64,000 bases of DNA, taken from contig OY751491.1 in the NCBI GenBank assembly GCA_963565915.1, forward strand, positions 992,001 through 1,056,000, written 5' to 3'. The number at the start of each line of letters is the position of its first letter. Within the stretch, counting starts at the first letter, position 1. This document shows, piece by piece, positions 32,733 to 43,600 of the stretch. Below the pieces are notes generated by a model, which was not told the DNA's origin, did not search any database, and saw only the letters and a program-made list of their open reading frames with translations. Position numbers and translations under genes: made by a program. The DNA comes from Entoloma clypeatum. Lineage: Eukaryota > Basidiomycota > Agaricomycetes > Agaricales > Entolomataceae.

Positions 32733-35162
32733 CTACGCCTTCTTCCCCAACGTCAAACTCCTCATACTCTCCTCCAAAATATCTACACAAGCCTTCCTAG
32801 CCGCACAGCCATGATTATGCTCTTTCACTTGCTCCGCACCCCCAACCACCACCTTCTCCTTCTCCTTCCTCACCAACCCCGCACCCAACGGCACCTCCCT
32901 CGGCACAGCTTCCTCCACATCCACAACCCTCACCACCGCCTTACCCTCCAACACCTTCCTGACTTTATCCACATCCCACATACGCTGCCCAGACAACGAC
33001 GACGACGACCCAACAGAAGGAGACGACGCCGACGCCGACACCGACACCGACCCACCAGAAAACGCATCCCAAAACGCCTCTCCCAGCTTCTTCAACAACG
33101 TCTGGCTCGCCAACGCAGCAGCAGCAGCAGCCACCGCCTCTCTCTCCCTCTCCCTCTCCCTCTCCCTCTCCACCTTCTCGATACCATGCTTGCCAAACGA
33201 CACCGGAGACGGCGGCATCGACTGGTACGGCGGCGGCGGGGACTGCGGGTGGTGCTTCCCCGCCAACGTCGGCGCAGAGAAGAACGCAGGCCGCAACGAC
33301 GACGCCAGACCCGTGAGGTGCACCTGGTTCTGGTTCTGGTTCTGGTTCTGTTGCTGCTGTTGCTGCTGCTGTTGCTGTTGGCGCGGCACCTGGCTCCGCA
33401 TCGCCGCCATCTTCCCCCACAAATGCATCCGATACGCATCCATCGTCTTCATCGTAAACAGGTTCGTGTCCGCATACCCATCGAACCCTCCTCTTCCTCC
33501 TCCTCCTTCTCCTCCTCCTCCTCCCACCTCCTCCACAGGTCTCCCATTCATCATCGGGTTCACATTCTCTTGCAGCCTGGACAGCTCCCCAATCACTCCA
33601 CCCATCTCCGGCATCACAACCCGGTGCACAGGCGTCACGCCTCCCAGCCCCAACCTCATCCCCCCCTTCATCGACGCACTCGCCCCACCCCAGAAGTGCG
33701 ACGACGCCGACGAGGACACGTCCTTCTGGATGTTCGGCATCAGCAGCGTCGCAGGCGGAACCGACACCGAAGCTGATCGCGCCGCTTGGGCTTGGGCTTG
33801 TGCTTGAGCCAAAAGTTCAGCGGCACTCTGGGCCGGGAGCGGTGCAGGCGGGGGTAGGCTCAGACCATTCAAGAGAACGTCCGAGGTGGGGATGGCCGTC
33901 GGCAAGCCTACAGACCCGCGTCCGTCGAGAAGGACCCTCTTCAACGTGTCGATCTCTTGACGGAGAGCGTAATTCTCAGACTGTGTCGATCCGAGCTCGG
34001 ACCGGATGGCGTCGAGCAGCCGGTCGCGCTCTGCGATGTCGCCTTCGAGGGTCGAGATGTATTCTGTTTGATATATGCAATGTTGTCAGATTATGTGCGA
34101 TGTGATATGTGACATAAAATAAAAAAGTGATGGCGCAGGACTGAAAGGCGCAGCACAACGGCAATTTCCGGAGGTGATGAGAGATTTGGACAATACTCCC
34201 AGCGAGCGCAATACTTGGAGAAGAAAACAGCAACGACGCTCACCTTTCCTCCTGACCCTAAAGTTCCTGGCGCTGATCTTGTTCCTCAGCTGTCTCTTCT
34301 CCTTGCTCGTCATCTTCTGGAACACCTCCGGCGGCGGACGCCAGTCATGCGGCAAATCGTCGTCATCGTCCTTCTCGTTCACTGATCCAGGCCCTTTTGC
34401 GGGATAGATGTTTGTTGGCATGTACGCCGAGGGCGGGAGTCGCGGCGGTGGCACGTCCGCACTGCTGGCGATGGTGATGTTCTCCTTGTCCTGGGAGGCG
34501 ATGACGGCCGTCTTCTTGACGATCCCTCCGCTTTGGACAGTGCCCTTGCGTGCCTTTCCTTTTCCCGCGACTTTGACGGGTTGAATGAGGAGAGTCAGCT
34601 TTTCCTGTTCGTCCTTGGCGGGGGCCTTCACGACAGCCGGGGACGCTCCGTTGGACGATGAGGGCGAAGCGGATATATCGCCGTCGATACCCTCGTTCTT
34701 GTCCTCGTCGTCGTCATCGCTTAGAGCCTGCGACGGCGCTGGTGTGCCTACGAGCTGCGGATTGATGCCGATGGAGTCGGGGGAAAGACCGCCTGGGAGG
34801 TCGTACCCGGGAATATCCATCGCAGGACCAGCGGCGAACGCGGACATGAAGTCGTATGGGGTGGACATGATGCCCATCATGGGATCGATGGCCTTGGTGG
34901 TGTTGTCGTCATCGAGAAAATTGAAGAAAGAAGAAGGGGAGAGGTCAGGAAAGGCGGGGGGTGGGGTGTGCTGCGGGGGTGTGAGGAGGAAGGAGAGTCC
35001 GGGTGAGTGAGGGGAAGACTCGCGGGAGGACGAGGCGGCGGCGGGGGAGTAGAATGAAGAGCTGGTAGTGTTGGGGAAAGTGTCGCTGGCGAAGAGGTCA
35101 GTGTTGAAGATGTCGCTGAAGTCGGTGAAGGGGGTGTGTATGACGGGGTTCTCGACGAGCAT
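32733..35162 (-). CDS. bZIP transcription factor with polyglutamine and Glu-Arg repeats
   Basis: Two exons on the minus strand, 35162-34244 and 34063-32733, with a 180-nt intron (GTGAGC..CAACAG-type end; phase 1), give 749 codons. The bZIP basic region sits at the exon border, about residues 286-310 (KEKRQLRNKISARNFRVRRK then EYISTLEGD). It is followed by a leucine zipper with heptad hydrophobics to about residue 355 (LLDAIRSELG, NYALRQEIDTLKRVLL). The first 280 residues are Ser/Pro/Asp-rich, consistent with an activation region. The C-terminal half has 11 consecutive Gln followed by Asn-Gln repeats, a Glu-Arg repeat (about 7 units) and Gly/Ala-rich stretches. Nuclear DNA-binding regulator; the target is unknown. 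The zipper directly follows the basic region as in AP-1/CREB types. Confidence 0.88.
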
Positions 35163-35559
35163 GGTGAGCAGGCAAGGTGCGATTGGGACAAGGGTAAAAC
35201 AAAGATCGGTGCTGATGTAAGCGGAATGCTTGCGTGAGCAACTCGGCAGTCACTCATTCCATCACCTTCTCTCGACTTCCCCACGCGACTACTGCGGTCA
35301 ACAACTCCCGTGAGAAAATAAATTTCATCATGTACGCCAATCTCATTTGCGACACAGAGAATGTGTTAACCGCGTAAAGCAGAAGAGATCTAGCACAGAT
35401 TATCTAGAAATGGATGGTATTGACGCTGATGTTGCGATATGATGCCACATCTCTCGTACGCCTGCTGGTGCGCTACAGGAGGGAAAAAAGAGCACAATGG
35501 CATTGTGAAGACCTACCGGCGTATGCATCAAGGGCCACCTTCAATAATCGGCTTCCCCA
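35163..35559 (-). promoter_or_regulatory. upstream region of the bZIP gene
   Basis: About 400 bp between the bZIP ATG and the end of the 15-kb CACTA element. No clear TATA box; a CAAT-like ACCAATC word is not evident. Listed because the transposon end lies so close to a regulator's start. Confidence 0.3.
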
Positions 35560-35562
35560 TGA

Positions 35563-35928
35563 CACAGCACAGGATTCAAAATTTAGCCTCCGCAAATGAT
35601 ATTGATAAAGGGTCTGCAAAACAATATTTTGTAGAGGAGACTTTGGAGGTGAAGAATAAAAATATTTGACAGATGTGAAATACATGGCAAAATGTTGACA
35701 TTATTGAGGCATTTCTCATCAACTGTAATACTTGAGGAACAAAAAGATTCAATGATCCAAATATTAATCATTCTCGCCAGAGAAAGTTGGCGGAGAATGA
35801 TGTTGTCAAAAAAATCCTTTTTTGTCTAGTTTTGCTGTTTCAAAATTCTTACTTTCTTGTTCACCAAATTCTTTGTAAAAGTTGGGCTTTGTCAAGCAAC
35901 TTTAAAAACCCTTTCAGGCTTGCCATAC
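35563..35928 (+). repeat. left terminal inverted repeat of P (outer part; continues 36363-36373)
   Basis: 366 bp plus 11 bp beyond the foldback insertion, matching the reverse complement of 50148-50524. Confidence 0.93.
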
Positions 35929-36359
35929 TTGATGTTTTCTCACGGACAAGTAATATTTTTAGCAGAAAGAATAAACATTGCAATAGTTTAATTTTGGCAT
36001 CAGAGAAGTGCATCCCAAAAGGAGATATTTCACGAACACTTTTGTGCCTATGAAAGGGGTCATTTCTCATAAACTTTCACAAGTGCTAAAATTGATGTTT
36101 TGCAAAGGTGAAAGTAGGCACCAGAACTGATGTCCTGGATGTGGGTGATGACTGGGCATTAGTGGGCCCCAACTTTTGCCCTTGCGAAACATCAATTTTA
36201 GCACTTGCGAAAGTTTATGAGAAATGACCCCTTTCATAGGCACAAAAGTGTTCGTGAAATATCTCCTTTTGGGATGCCCTTCTCTGATGCCAAAATTAAA
36301 CTATTGCAATGTTTATTCTTTCTGCTAAAAATATTACTTGTCCATGAGAAAACATAAAG
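35929..36359. mobile_element. 431-bp foldback (long-TIR) element inside the left TIR of P
   Basis: Almost entirely palindromic: arms of about 180 bp (about 35929-36112 and 36180-36359) around a loop of about 70 bp. The ends are TTGATGTTTTCTCA and the complement of TTTATGTTTTCTCA. It is flanked by TAC (35926-35928, 36360-36362). The right TIR of P preserves the empty site CCATACATCAGG with a single TAC, which proves insertion and fixes the borders. Confidence 0.9.
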
Positions 36360-36373
36360 TACATCAGGAAAAA

Positions 36374-36650
36374 GTAATCCTACCCATACCCGGTTGGTCG
36401 GTTCAGTAGATGGCTGTGGGCATCATTGGTCGAGGTAGCAACCAGGTGCGTCGCTAGTGTGCACCGTATGGAGTTTCGGCTCCAGCGGGGTTGGTAGGAA
36501 CGACAGAGTGTATGGTAGCATCTGGTAGCCTTCTGCCTGGGCTATGGCCAAAGACAAAGCTATTTTCTTATGCTACATGGTCTATGTGGACCGACGTATA
36601 CTCATGCCCCACAAAGCTCGAGCTGAACTGAAATCAGAAGACATTGCATT
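36374..36650. other. subterminal region of P
   Basis: Between the left TIR and the transposase stop. No ORF; contains GGTAGCA and CCGGTTGGTCGGTT words. Nothing else recognised. Confidence 0.4.
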
Positions 36651-37386
36651 TCACTTAATAACTGAGAAAGTATCAACATCAATATAAGGATTAACATAGA
36701 AATGCGTAGCAAGATCAAGAACAGAGTTGGTAGTCCATCCCTTTGAAACAACACTCCCAGTGTGCTTGCCCATCAAGTGACAGCTGCATACAATCCAATT
36801 GACTGACACTATGGCGCTGTTTCGGCAATGTTGGTGAGTTGACCAAGTCACCAGGTGCATGCCAGTTTGGGCATCTGGATTGCCCAAAGGGGTGAACCAT
36901 TCGACCTAAGCAAGGGGGTGCAGGTACTTTCCGAAATGTGGGGGCAGTTGAAAGATGACACAGATTTGTGCTACCCAAAGACCTGGAGACATGATATGAA
37001 ATTGATTGTGTAGCCCATTCAGCAGTGAAAGCCTACCTGCAATTCCACCTGAATCCAGGTATTCCACCGAATTTTTGACAATGAAAGCTGTATCGAAGTG
37101 AGTGGCGGAACCTTTCTTACATCCTTGAGATGCAATGGCTGGGGTAGCATGGACTGTGTGTGTTCGATTCTGACTACTGCTGATGTGATGATTCGGTGGG
37201 AGCTTGATGGAAATCTTTTTGAATAGGTCAAAATGGTCATGGATGTTGGGTGTAATGGGAGACGAAAGGTTTTCATGGAGCCAAGTGGAAAGTGCAGTGA
37301 AGTCAAGAGCACTGAAATCGGACTTGAGACGCTCAACTGTGACACGGGGAAGCGCGGGTTTTCTTGCGATGTGATAAGTCACTTGA
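36651..37386 (-). pseudogene. P: C-terminal part of the Plavaka-type transposase
   Basis: The minus frame runs from the chromovirus LTR border (37386) to a stop at 36651. Segments such as ERLKSDFSALDFTALSTWLHE, HFDTAFIVKN, GLWVAQICVIFQLPPHFG and, after an in-frame TAG at 36906, VEWFTPLGNPDAQTGMHLV and NSAIVSVNWIVCSCHL are characteristic of the end of Plavaka transposases. At PLA-VEWF the conserved residue is expected to be Tyr, so TAC changed to TAG. An internal intron-like gap lies near 37030-37060. Confidence 0.8.
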
Positions 37387-37879
37387 TGTAAGGGCGACCT
37401 TACGATCCAACAACTCTGAAGTGCTCCGAAGCGACTCCGACATTGGATGACTTGCAAGGGAAATCCAAAGTTAAATTAGTCTCTACGAAGTACAATACGA
37501 GGCGTACCTTGCAAGGGAAATCCAAATCCAAAGTTCTGAGGATTCCCTTGCAGGCTAGACAGCTATATAGACGACGAGAATTGGAAATGAGGAGAGGAAT
37601 GTTGAAATACGACAAAGATCGGGAGTAGGGATGGGAACGGAATATGTAAATCGGAAGTGTGCATGTGGTGGTATAAATCATTGCTCCAACGTGCACTCCG
37701 ACACAGAGGACGGGTCGGAAGTGTCGGAGGTCGGAGGTGTCGAAGGATAGATGGAAACGAGAGGAAACATAAAGTATAGTAATATAAATAATAGACGTAC
37801 CACAACGGTCGGAGGGTCAGAGGATGGGTCGGAGGTGTTGGAGGTGTCGGATTGAGGAAATCGGATGGTTGCCCTTACA
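37387..37879 (-). repeat. 3' LTR of chromovirus D
   Basis: 493 bp with 8-9-bp inverted termini (TGTAAGGGC...GCCCTTACA). It contains internal repeats GGTCGGAGGTGT and two copies of CTTGCAAGGGAAATCCAAA. Different family from B. Confidence 0.85.
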
Positions 37880-38312
37880 TTACCCCCCTTCTAAGGCGCG
37901 GCGTCTCGATGTGCAAGGCGAAATGTACAGGACTCGAAGGCCATTGCAGCGATTCGACACGGAGCTCCTGGGTGTCAGCGGTAAAATTCCTGGACCAGGC
38001 GCGGAGCGTGGACATCCTCCTCCATCTCCCATGAGTTTTCCTTGTAGCTGTACCCCTTCCACTTGACTAGAAACTGCAGCTTGCCTCGTTGAAGCCGACT
38101 ATCCAAGATCATTTCGACTTCATATTCCATTTCTTCTCTGACTGCAGTCGGAGGCGGAGGGATATGGACATCTCGTCGGAAGGGGTCTTCCGGAGCCAGC
38201 GACACTTTTACAATGTGGAATACGGGGTGAATGTGAGACATAGAAGGAGGGAGTTTGAGTTTGTATGCATGTGTTCTGACAGGTCTGACAACCGGAAACG
38301 GGCCTACATATC
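37387..38312 (-). mobile_element. chromovirus remnant D: integrase tail, chromodomain and 3' LTR
   Basis: Minus strand: the integrase C-terminal region RYVGPFPVVRPVRTHAYKL and LPPSMSHIHPVFHIV, then a chromodomain (YEVEMILDSRLQRGKLQFLV, KWKGYSYKENSWE), stop at 37975, a G-run polypurine tract near 37880-37890 and a complete LTR. The 5' LTR, gag and most of pol are missing, and so is the transposase stretch that should lie next to it. The left border is a normal LTR end in the transposase gene; the right border near 38312-38322 is a deletion scar. Confidence 0.85.
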
Positions 38313-38772
38313 TATGAGGAGATTTGGTGTTGTAGCCATCAGGGGTGCCCAACACTCGGATCCATTCAATGTAATGCAACATCATATGAAGTTTGGGTAT
38401 ATTGAAGTGCTGACATATTTCCAGCTCTCTTCCAGGGATGACTCCATTGCCAAGAGGGTTGTTGTTGTGTGGGTTTGGAATTGGGCATAGTAGATGAAAT
38501 CGAGCATAGCGCGTGCCGCAGCGAGAACTCGAGAATTCGTGGCACCTGCAAGAATGCCAAGAAAAACCTTCTCCATTTCCTTCAATTCCGTCCCAGTCCA
38601 TTGTGAAATCGATGAAATTCCCTTGGAGAAGTGTTTCAGCCCCACAAAATCTGAGGTTGCCTGGAAATGTGCGTCCACCTCCCCCTCCCCTGCAACACTT
38701 GTACACCAGTTGATGAGATGGTCCTTGAAGACCCCCTTGTGAAGTTGGTGCAGGAGGTTGGGTGTGATGCAT
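37975..38772 (-). other. chimeric ORF joining Plavaka transposase to a chromodomain
   Basis: Open for 265 codons. Its last part is D's integrase tail and chromodomain. Just before, in the same frame, lie about 40 residues of the P transposase (ICQHFNIPKLHMMLHYIEWI, VLGTPDGYNTKSP). The N-terminal 110 or so residues are an out-of-frame reading of the upstream transposase, because the real frame (38975-38382) ends there at a frameshift. It is a product of the deletion joining P and D. Expression is not shown. Confidence 0.6.
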
Positions 38773-39977
38773 GCGAAGATGTTGCAGTGGGGGAGGTTAT
38801 GCCAAAATGGTGTGTATATTGGTCTTATTCCGTCTTCTTCATACTCTTTCAGATCTAGACCGTGCTGATGTTCCCGCAGGAGCTCTTGTGTCTTTTTGGG
38901 GTCATGAAGTGGGGAACTGGTGTAGTTGCCACAACAGTTGGGATTGATGCGGCATCTGGGACAACAATTCTCCATGCAGCCACAGACAAGGCACTACTCA
39001 GGGTAGTCTGCAACATAGGCTGACAAAATAGGGAAGATTCAGCAAGTAAGACCATCGCCACAGGTCATCGGAATGCCATGGCCTCCCGCCTCAACAAGGG
39101 GTGCAAGCATCTTTGACATGCAGTAGTGGAAAAGGCGGTAGCCTGCAAGTGATTTTGCTCAGATTCAGTATAACATTCAAGTTTTGCAACAGGTAGGTAT
39201 CCGAGGAGTACAGTTGCATGCAATGAGGGCTGATGATGGATTTCTTTTGAGATATTTCTGATGGTCAAGTATACAGGCCACGCCTTCTTGTCTCCTTGAA
39301 ATTGGGATAACTGTGTCTTATCGGATGAAAGAATTATGGGTACAATTGTCGCATTGTCTGGTAAATTTTTCTAATCATATCACATCAATTACAGTCTCAA
39401 AATGTGGAAATATATTAAGCTTGCCTGCGTCTTCCACCACCAGTCACCCGTCCACATCTCATCAAAAACTCGGTCTTTTCCCTCATGGTCGGTGTACACC
39501 CGCTCTGGAGCAAATGCCATATGTGGTGCGAAGGCCGGATTGCCCACCAAATATTTTATACACTCAACTATGTCACGGTACCAGATTTCAACGTCCTCAG
39601 TCATGAGGGTCTCATTCTTGGTGGCCCGGTTTTCTGTACTTGTAATTATTTCACACTTCCACTCAGAACCTGTAGGGAGGCTGTCGACCTTCTGAAGGAA
39701 CCAGTAGTTGTTGTGAAAGGATGGCGTCATGTGTGACTGGATCTAGGGAACATCAAAATTGAGCATCCTTGTGCAGCAAATATTGGTACATACAGCATCT
39801 AGCTTCAGAAACTTGTCTGTTGACGTTTGCCCAACATTCTCTAGCAGCCACTGTGCTAAGTCCCATTCTGGTTTGTCCGTGAAAGGTGCAAATTTGTTGA
39901 GGCCTGCAGCTTACTGTTCCATGTGGAGTTTCTCGAGGTTTGTCAGTTGTTTGATATTATCCACTGGAGTACCAGCT
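38313..39977 (-). pseudogene. P: central part of the Plavaka-type transposase
   Basis: Minus strand from the C2 border: NLEKLHMEQ, an in-frame TAA, WDLAQWLLENVGQTSTDKFL, an intron, then SEWKCEIITSTEN, VEIWYRDIVECIKYLVGNPAF, ERVYTDHEGKDRVFDEMWTG, more intron-sized gaps, TIRNISKEIHHQPSLHATVLL, GYLPVAKLE, CPRCRINPNCCGNYTS, HNLPHCNIFACITPNLLHQL, HKGVFKDHL and SISQWTGTELKEMEKVFLGI. This is the conserved core of Plavaka transposases, CACTA-type DDE enzymes. Several stops and at least one frameshift (near 38400) make it inactive. Confidence 0.85.
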
Positions 39978-40287
39978 TGTTGAAACTTTTCCCATCACGT
40001 AGATTAGATTTAGATTAGATCACATCACGTGACCATTACATATCTTTCTTACATACTTGTTTGGTTGGTACAAACAGTAGTACGGTATATAAGACCAGGA
40101 AACTGTCAATACGAACAAGTTGTCTCTTGACTCTTAACCAGCTCCATCGCTCTTACCAGCCTCAACCGCTCTCACCAGCCTCACCCCTCCCAAACCATGT
40201 AAGTGGCTAGAACGGTTATGTAGAGTACTTCCACTGTAGCTGGTTGCTCAGTACATCTGTGGCTAACGCCCAGGTGGAACTTCAACA
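39978..40287 (+). repeat. 5' LTR of Copia C2
   Basis: 310 bp. A sequence variant of the C1/C3 LTR (for example GTGGCTAGAACGGTT in place of GTGACCATAGCGGTA). It keeps the TATATAAG box and the CACGTG palindrome. Confidence 0.95.
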
Positions 40288-40302
40288 GGTTATGGGCCCC
40301 GG
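40288..40302 (+). other. primer binding site of C2, half-tRNA type
   Basis: GGTTATGGGCCCCGG immediately follows the LTR, identical to C1 and C3; see the finding on tRNA-iMet. Confidence 0.7.
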
Positions 40303-40650
40303 ATAGCAGAGGGACTTGGGAAACGCTGGCAACAGCGAGTACCTGCCCACTCTACCCTGGTTGGCGAAGAACCGATCGAAAGATCTAGGTTCTGAGTCTT
40401 ACTTCTTCACATATGAACCTGGGAACGTCATTACGACAAGTACCTGTCATGAGACGTCCCTAAAGGGGATTGACCTAGTACACTCCATGTGGAAACGTTG
40501 ATCGCACCTTATACGTTTCTGACATATAAAGGGTTTTCCCATGACCGCTATTCCTGAAGGGAATATGTCATAAGGAATCATTCAATTGTTTTCTCGAATC
40601 ATATTCATAACACATCACTGATTGAGAACCCTTTTTTAGATTCATTCACA

Positions 40651-43600
40651 ATGTCTACCTCTCGTTCTGCCCTCGACACAATCACTGCCTTTGACGGCAT
40701 CGACTACCGGAGCTGGGCCGAGAAAATGAAGTCTTACCTCCTCCATCAAGGAGTCTGGCGCCTTGTTTCTGGCGACATCCCCCGCCCTGTCATCGCCGAC
40801 TTCACCACCACAGTCTCCACCCCTGGGGCCACTGCTACTGCTCCCCCTGTGTTGGCCACCACGGTCGACCAGCCCGGCTTCCGCAAGGAAGAAAAAGCCT
40901 GGATCAGGGACGACGACGTAGCTCTTGGGGCGATACGCCTGAAGGTCTCCGAGGCGATCAGACGCCACATCAAGGACGCCACTTCCTCAAAAGACGCCTG
41001 GAAGTCATTAAAAGATGCCTACTCCAAGGTATCCCCGGCTGTCATCTTCGGCGACTTCAAGGCCGCCGCCACCTACAAGCTCTCTGGACGCGACCCCGTC
41101 CCTGAAATTGAACGCTTGGGGTCTCTTTTCGCTCGGCTCGCCGATTCAAACTTTGATGTCCCCGATCTGATGCAGGCAATGATCCTGGCAAATGCAATTC
41201 CCAACGCCTGGTCGTCACTCTCCACCGCCCTCTTTCAGGTCTATGACGCCGACGACTTCACATACAAAGCCGTCGCGGAAAGCATCATATCAGAATACCG
41301 GCGCAAGTATTCGATTGGGTCCACTCGTACGTCCAACGAGCAGGCCCGGAAAATCTCCGGGACAAAGCGCAAGGGGCAGGACCCCAAATGGGAAAGGCAA
41401 CAGAAGCCGAGTACCTCGCAGAACGATGCTGACGAGCAGCCTAACTCGACCGACCATAGTACCGCTTCTGAAAAGAAGAAGGGAAAAGGACGATGGCGCA
41501 ATCAAAAGAAAAATGCCAACACTGCGGACAACGCGTCCGACCATGTGGAAGAAACGGTTGAGTTCGTTGCTCCCGCCATCCACTTCCCTCCTCTCCCGAC
41601 ACCGTCCTTCACAACCGTCACTGGTCGCGGGAAAACGACAAGTACCGCCCAGCCCGATTCCGCAAGTATGCAGTCGCTCCTGCAGCGTATGAACCCCCCT
41701 CCGTCACAGTACACCGGGCTTCCTTCTGGAAAACCATCCGTGTGGAAAAAGAACGACCATGTCCGCAAACTCGCGCGCGGCATTGGTGCTCGCCCCTCAG
41801 GATCGAATCTTCGTATCCTAGACACCATCATTCCTGACATCGACGAAAGGCCGGCTAAACAGCGTCGCGTAGCCCCGTCGATAGAAGAAACGCTGAAGAT
41901 GATGGACATAGACCATCAAAGCGAGCGGATGGGGCCGGAACAATTCGAAGACGGGCTGATTGAACTTGACGGTTCGTCACATATTTCTCTCAAACTTGAC
42001 CAAATGGGAAACGCTAATAATCACGCACAGACGTTTGAATATATATTAGCTAGTACCAATGCAGATAGTATAGATCTCTTTAGCGATGATCTGTACAAAA
42101 AATATACCAAACATTTTGCGTCCTGCACACACTGCAAAGAGAAAGAACGCGCTCAGTGGATCTTAGATTCCGGCGCATCATTACACTTTACCCATGAGTT
42201 CAAAGACTTCGCGTATTACAGGCCTCTCAAGGCTAAGCGATTTGTCCAAACAGCTGCAAAGGGAAAGAAACTGGAAATTCTCGGAGTTGGGGCCGTTCCA
42301 GTACGGCATACCCTAAATGGGGAAACTAAAACCCATCTCCTACGACCGGTATTTTATATTCCGGATATGGACACACGTCTATTGTCCCTAGGCGTCTTCC
42401 TTAACCATGGTTACAAAGTGGATGGAATGCGCGGAGAAATTAATATCTCTAAAGGGCTGAACAAAATACAGTTTTCGCCTCATTTCATCGGACAAACCAT
42501 TTACTGGCTAGACACTGAAATACGCTATGACCAAATCCACGCGATCTCCAGCGAAATCACTGTTGAAACCTGGCATAAACGCCTTGGCCACCCAAATGAC
42601 CAGGCGCTCAATAAGATTCCCACTAGTACCAAAGGAGTACCCAAAACGTTAGTACGTGAGAAATCACAGGAAAGCTGCACGGGGTGTCTAAAAGGGAAAA
42701 TGCCGAATCAGTCTTACCCTAACTCGATGACAAGGGCTGTTAAACCCTTTGATTTGATCCATTCGGACTTGAAGCAGATATCCACGGCATCGTACCACAA
42801 GTACAAATATTTCCTTACCTTTTTGGATGATTTTTCTTCCCATGTCTGGGTCGTCTTGCTTAGGAAGAAGTCAGGCGCCATCACAGCGCTGAAACAATTC
42901 CTTGCGATGATCCAGAATCAATTCGCCGCCACCCCTAAAAAATGGCGGGTTGATGGAGGTGGAGAATTCAATGAATACAAGGATGTACTTGCCGATCATG
43001 GAATTCTGATCGACATCACACTCCCATATCAGCATCAGCAGAATGGTAGAGCAGAACGGATAAATCGAACTCTGTGGGAAAAATCTCAGGCACTGCGTTT
43101 CGACGCAGGTCTACCGCCGATGTGGTGGGAATTCTGTTTGGAACATGCAGCATTTCTATACAACAGAACCCCCATGCGGCGTCTTGAATGGAAAACCCCT
43201 TACTCCAGGGTGACCAATGAGATCCCCGACATGTCCAGCGTCAGAGTCTTCGGATGCCAAGCATACATATATATCCCAAAAGAAAAACGCAGAAACTCCC
43301 TGGAGTCAAGATCTCGATTGATGATTTATCTCGGATCAAAACCAGGGGTCAAAGGATACCGCTTCATGGATCCTGAGACCAACACGATTTTCATGGGTGG
43401 GAAAGCTATCTTTGATGAAAGCAAGTACCCTAGATGCCACATCGACCCTTTGCCAGAAAACCATCCAGAAATGGAAAACCCAGAGCCGGCTGATGAGTTT
43501 GAGGATCTCATCCCTGGCAGCAACGACGACGAAAGTCACAACGAAACACCTCATGACCCACTTCCCATTGAACAGGATCAACCTGAATCAGACAACGAAT

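Noticed and set aside
32451..33807. Plus-strand ORFs of 441 and 205 codons opposite the bZIP gene
   Set aside because: Antisense shadows of low-complexity Gln/Ser/Gly codons; the minus-strand gene explains the openness.
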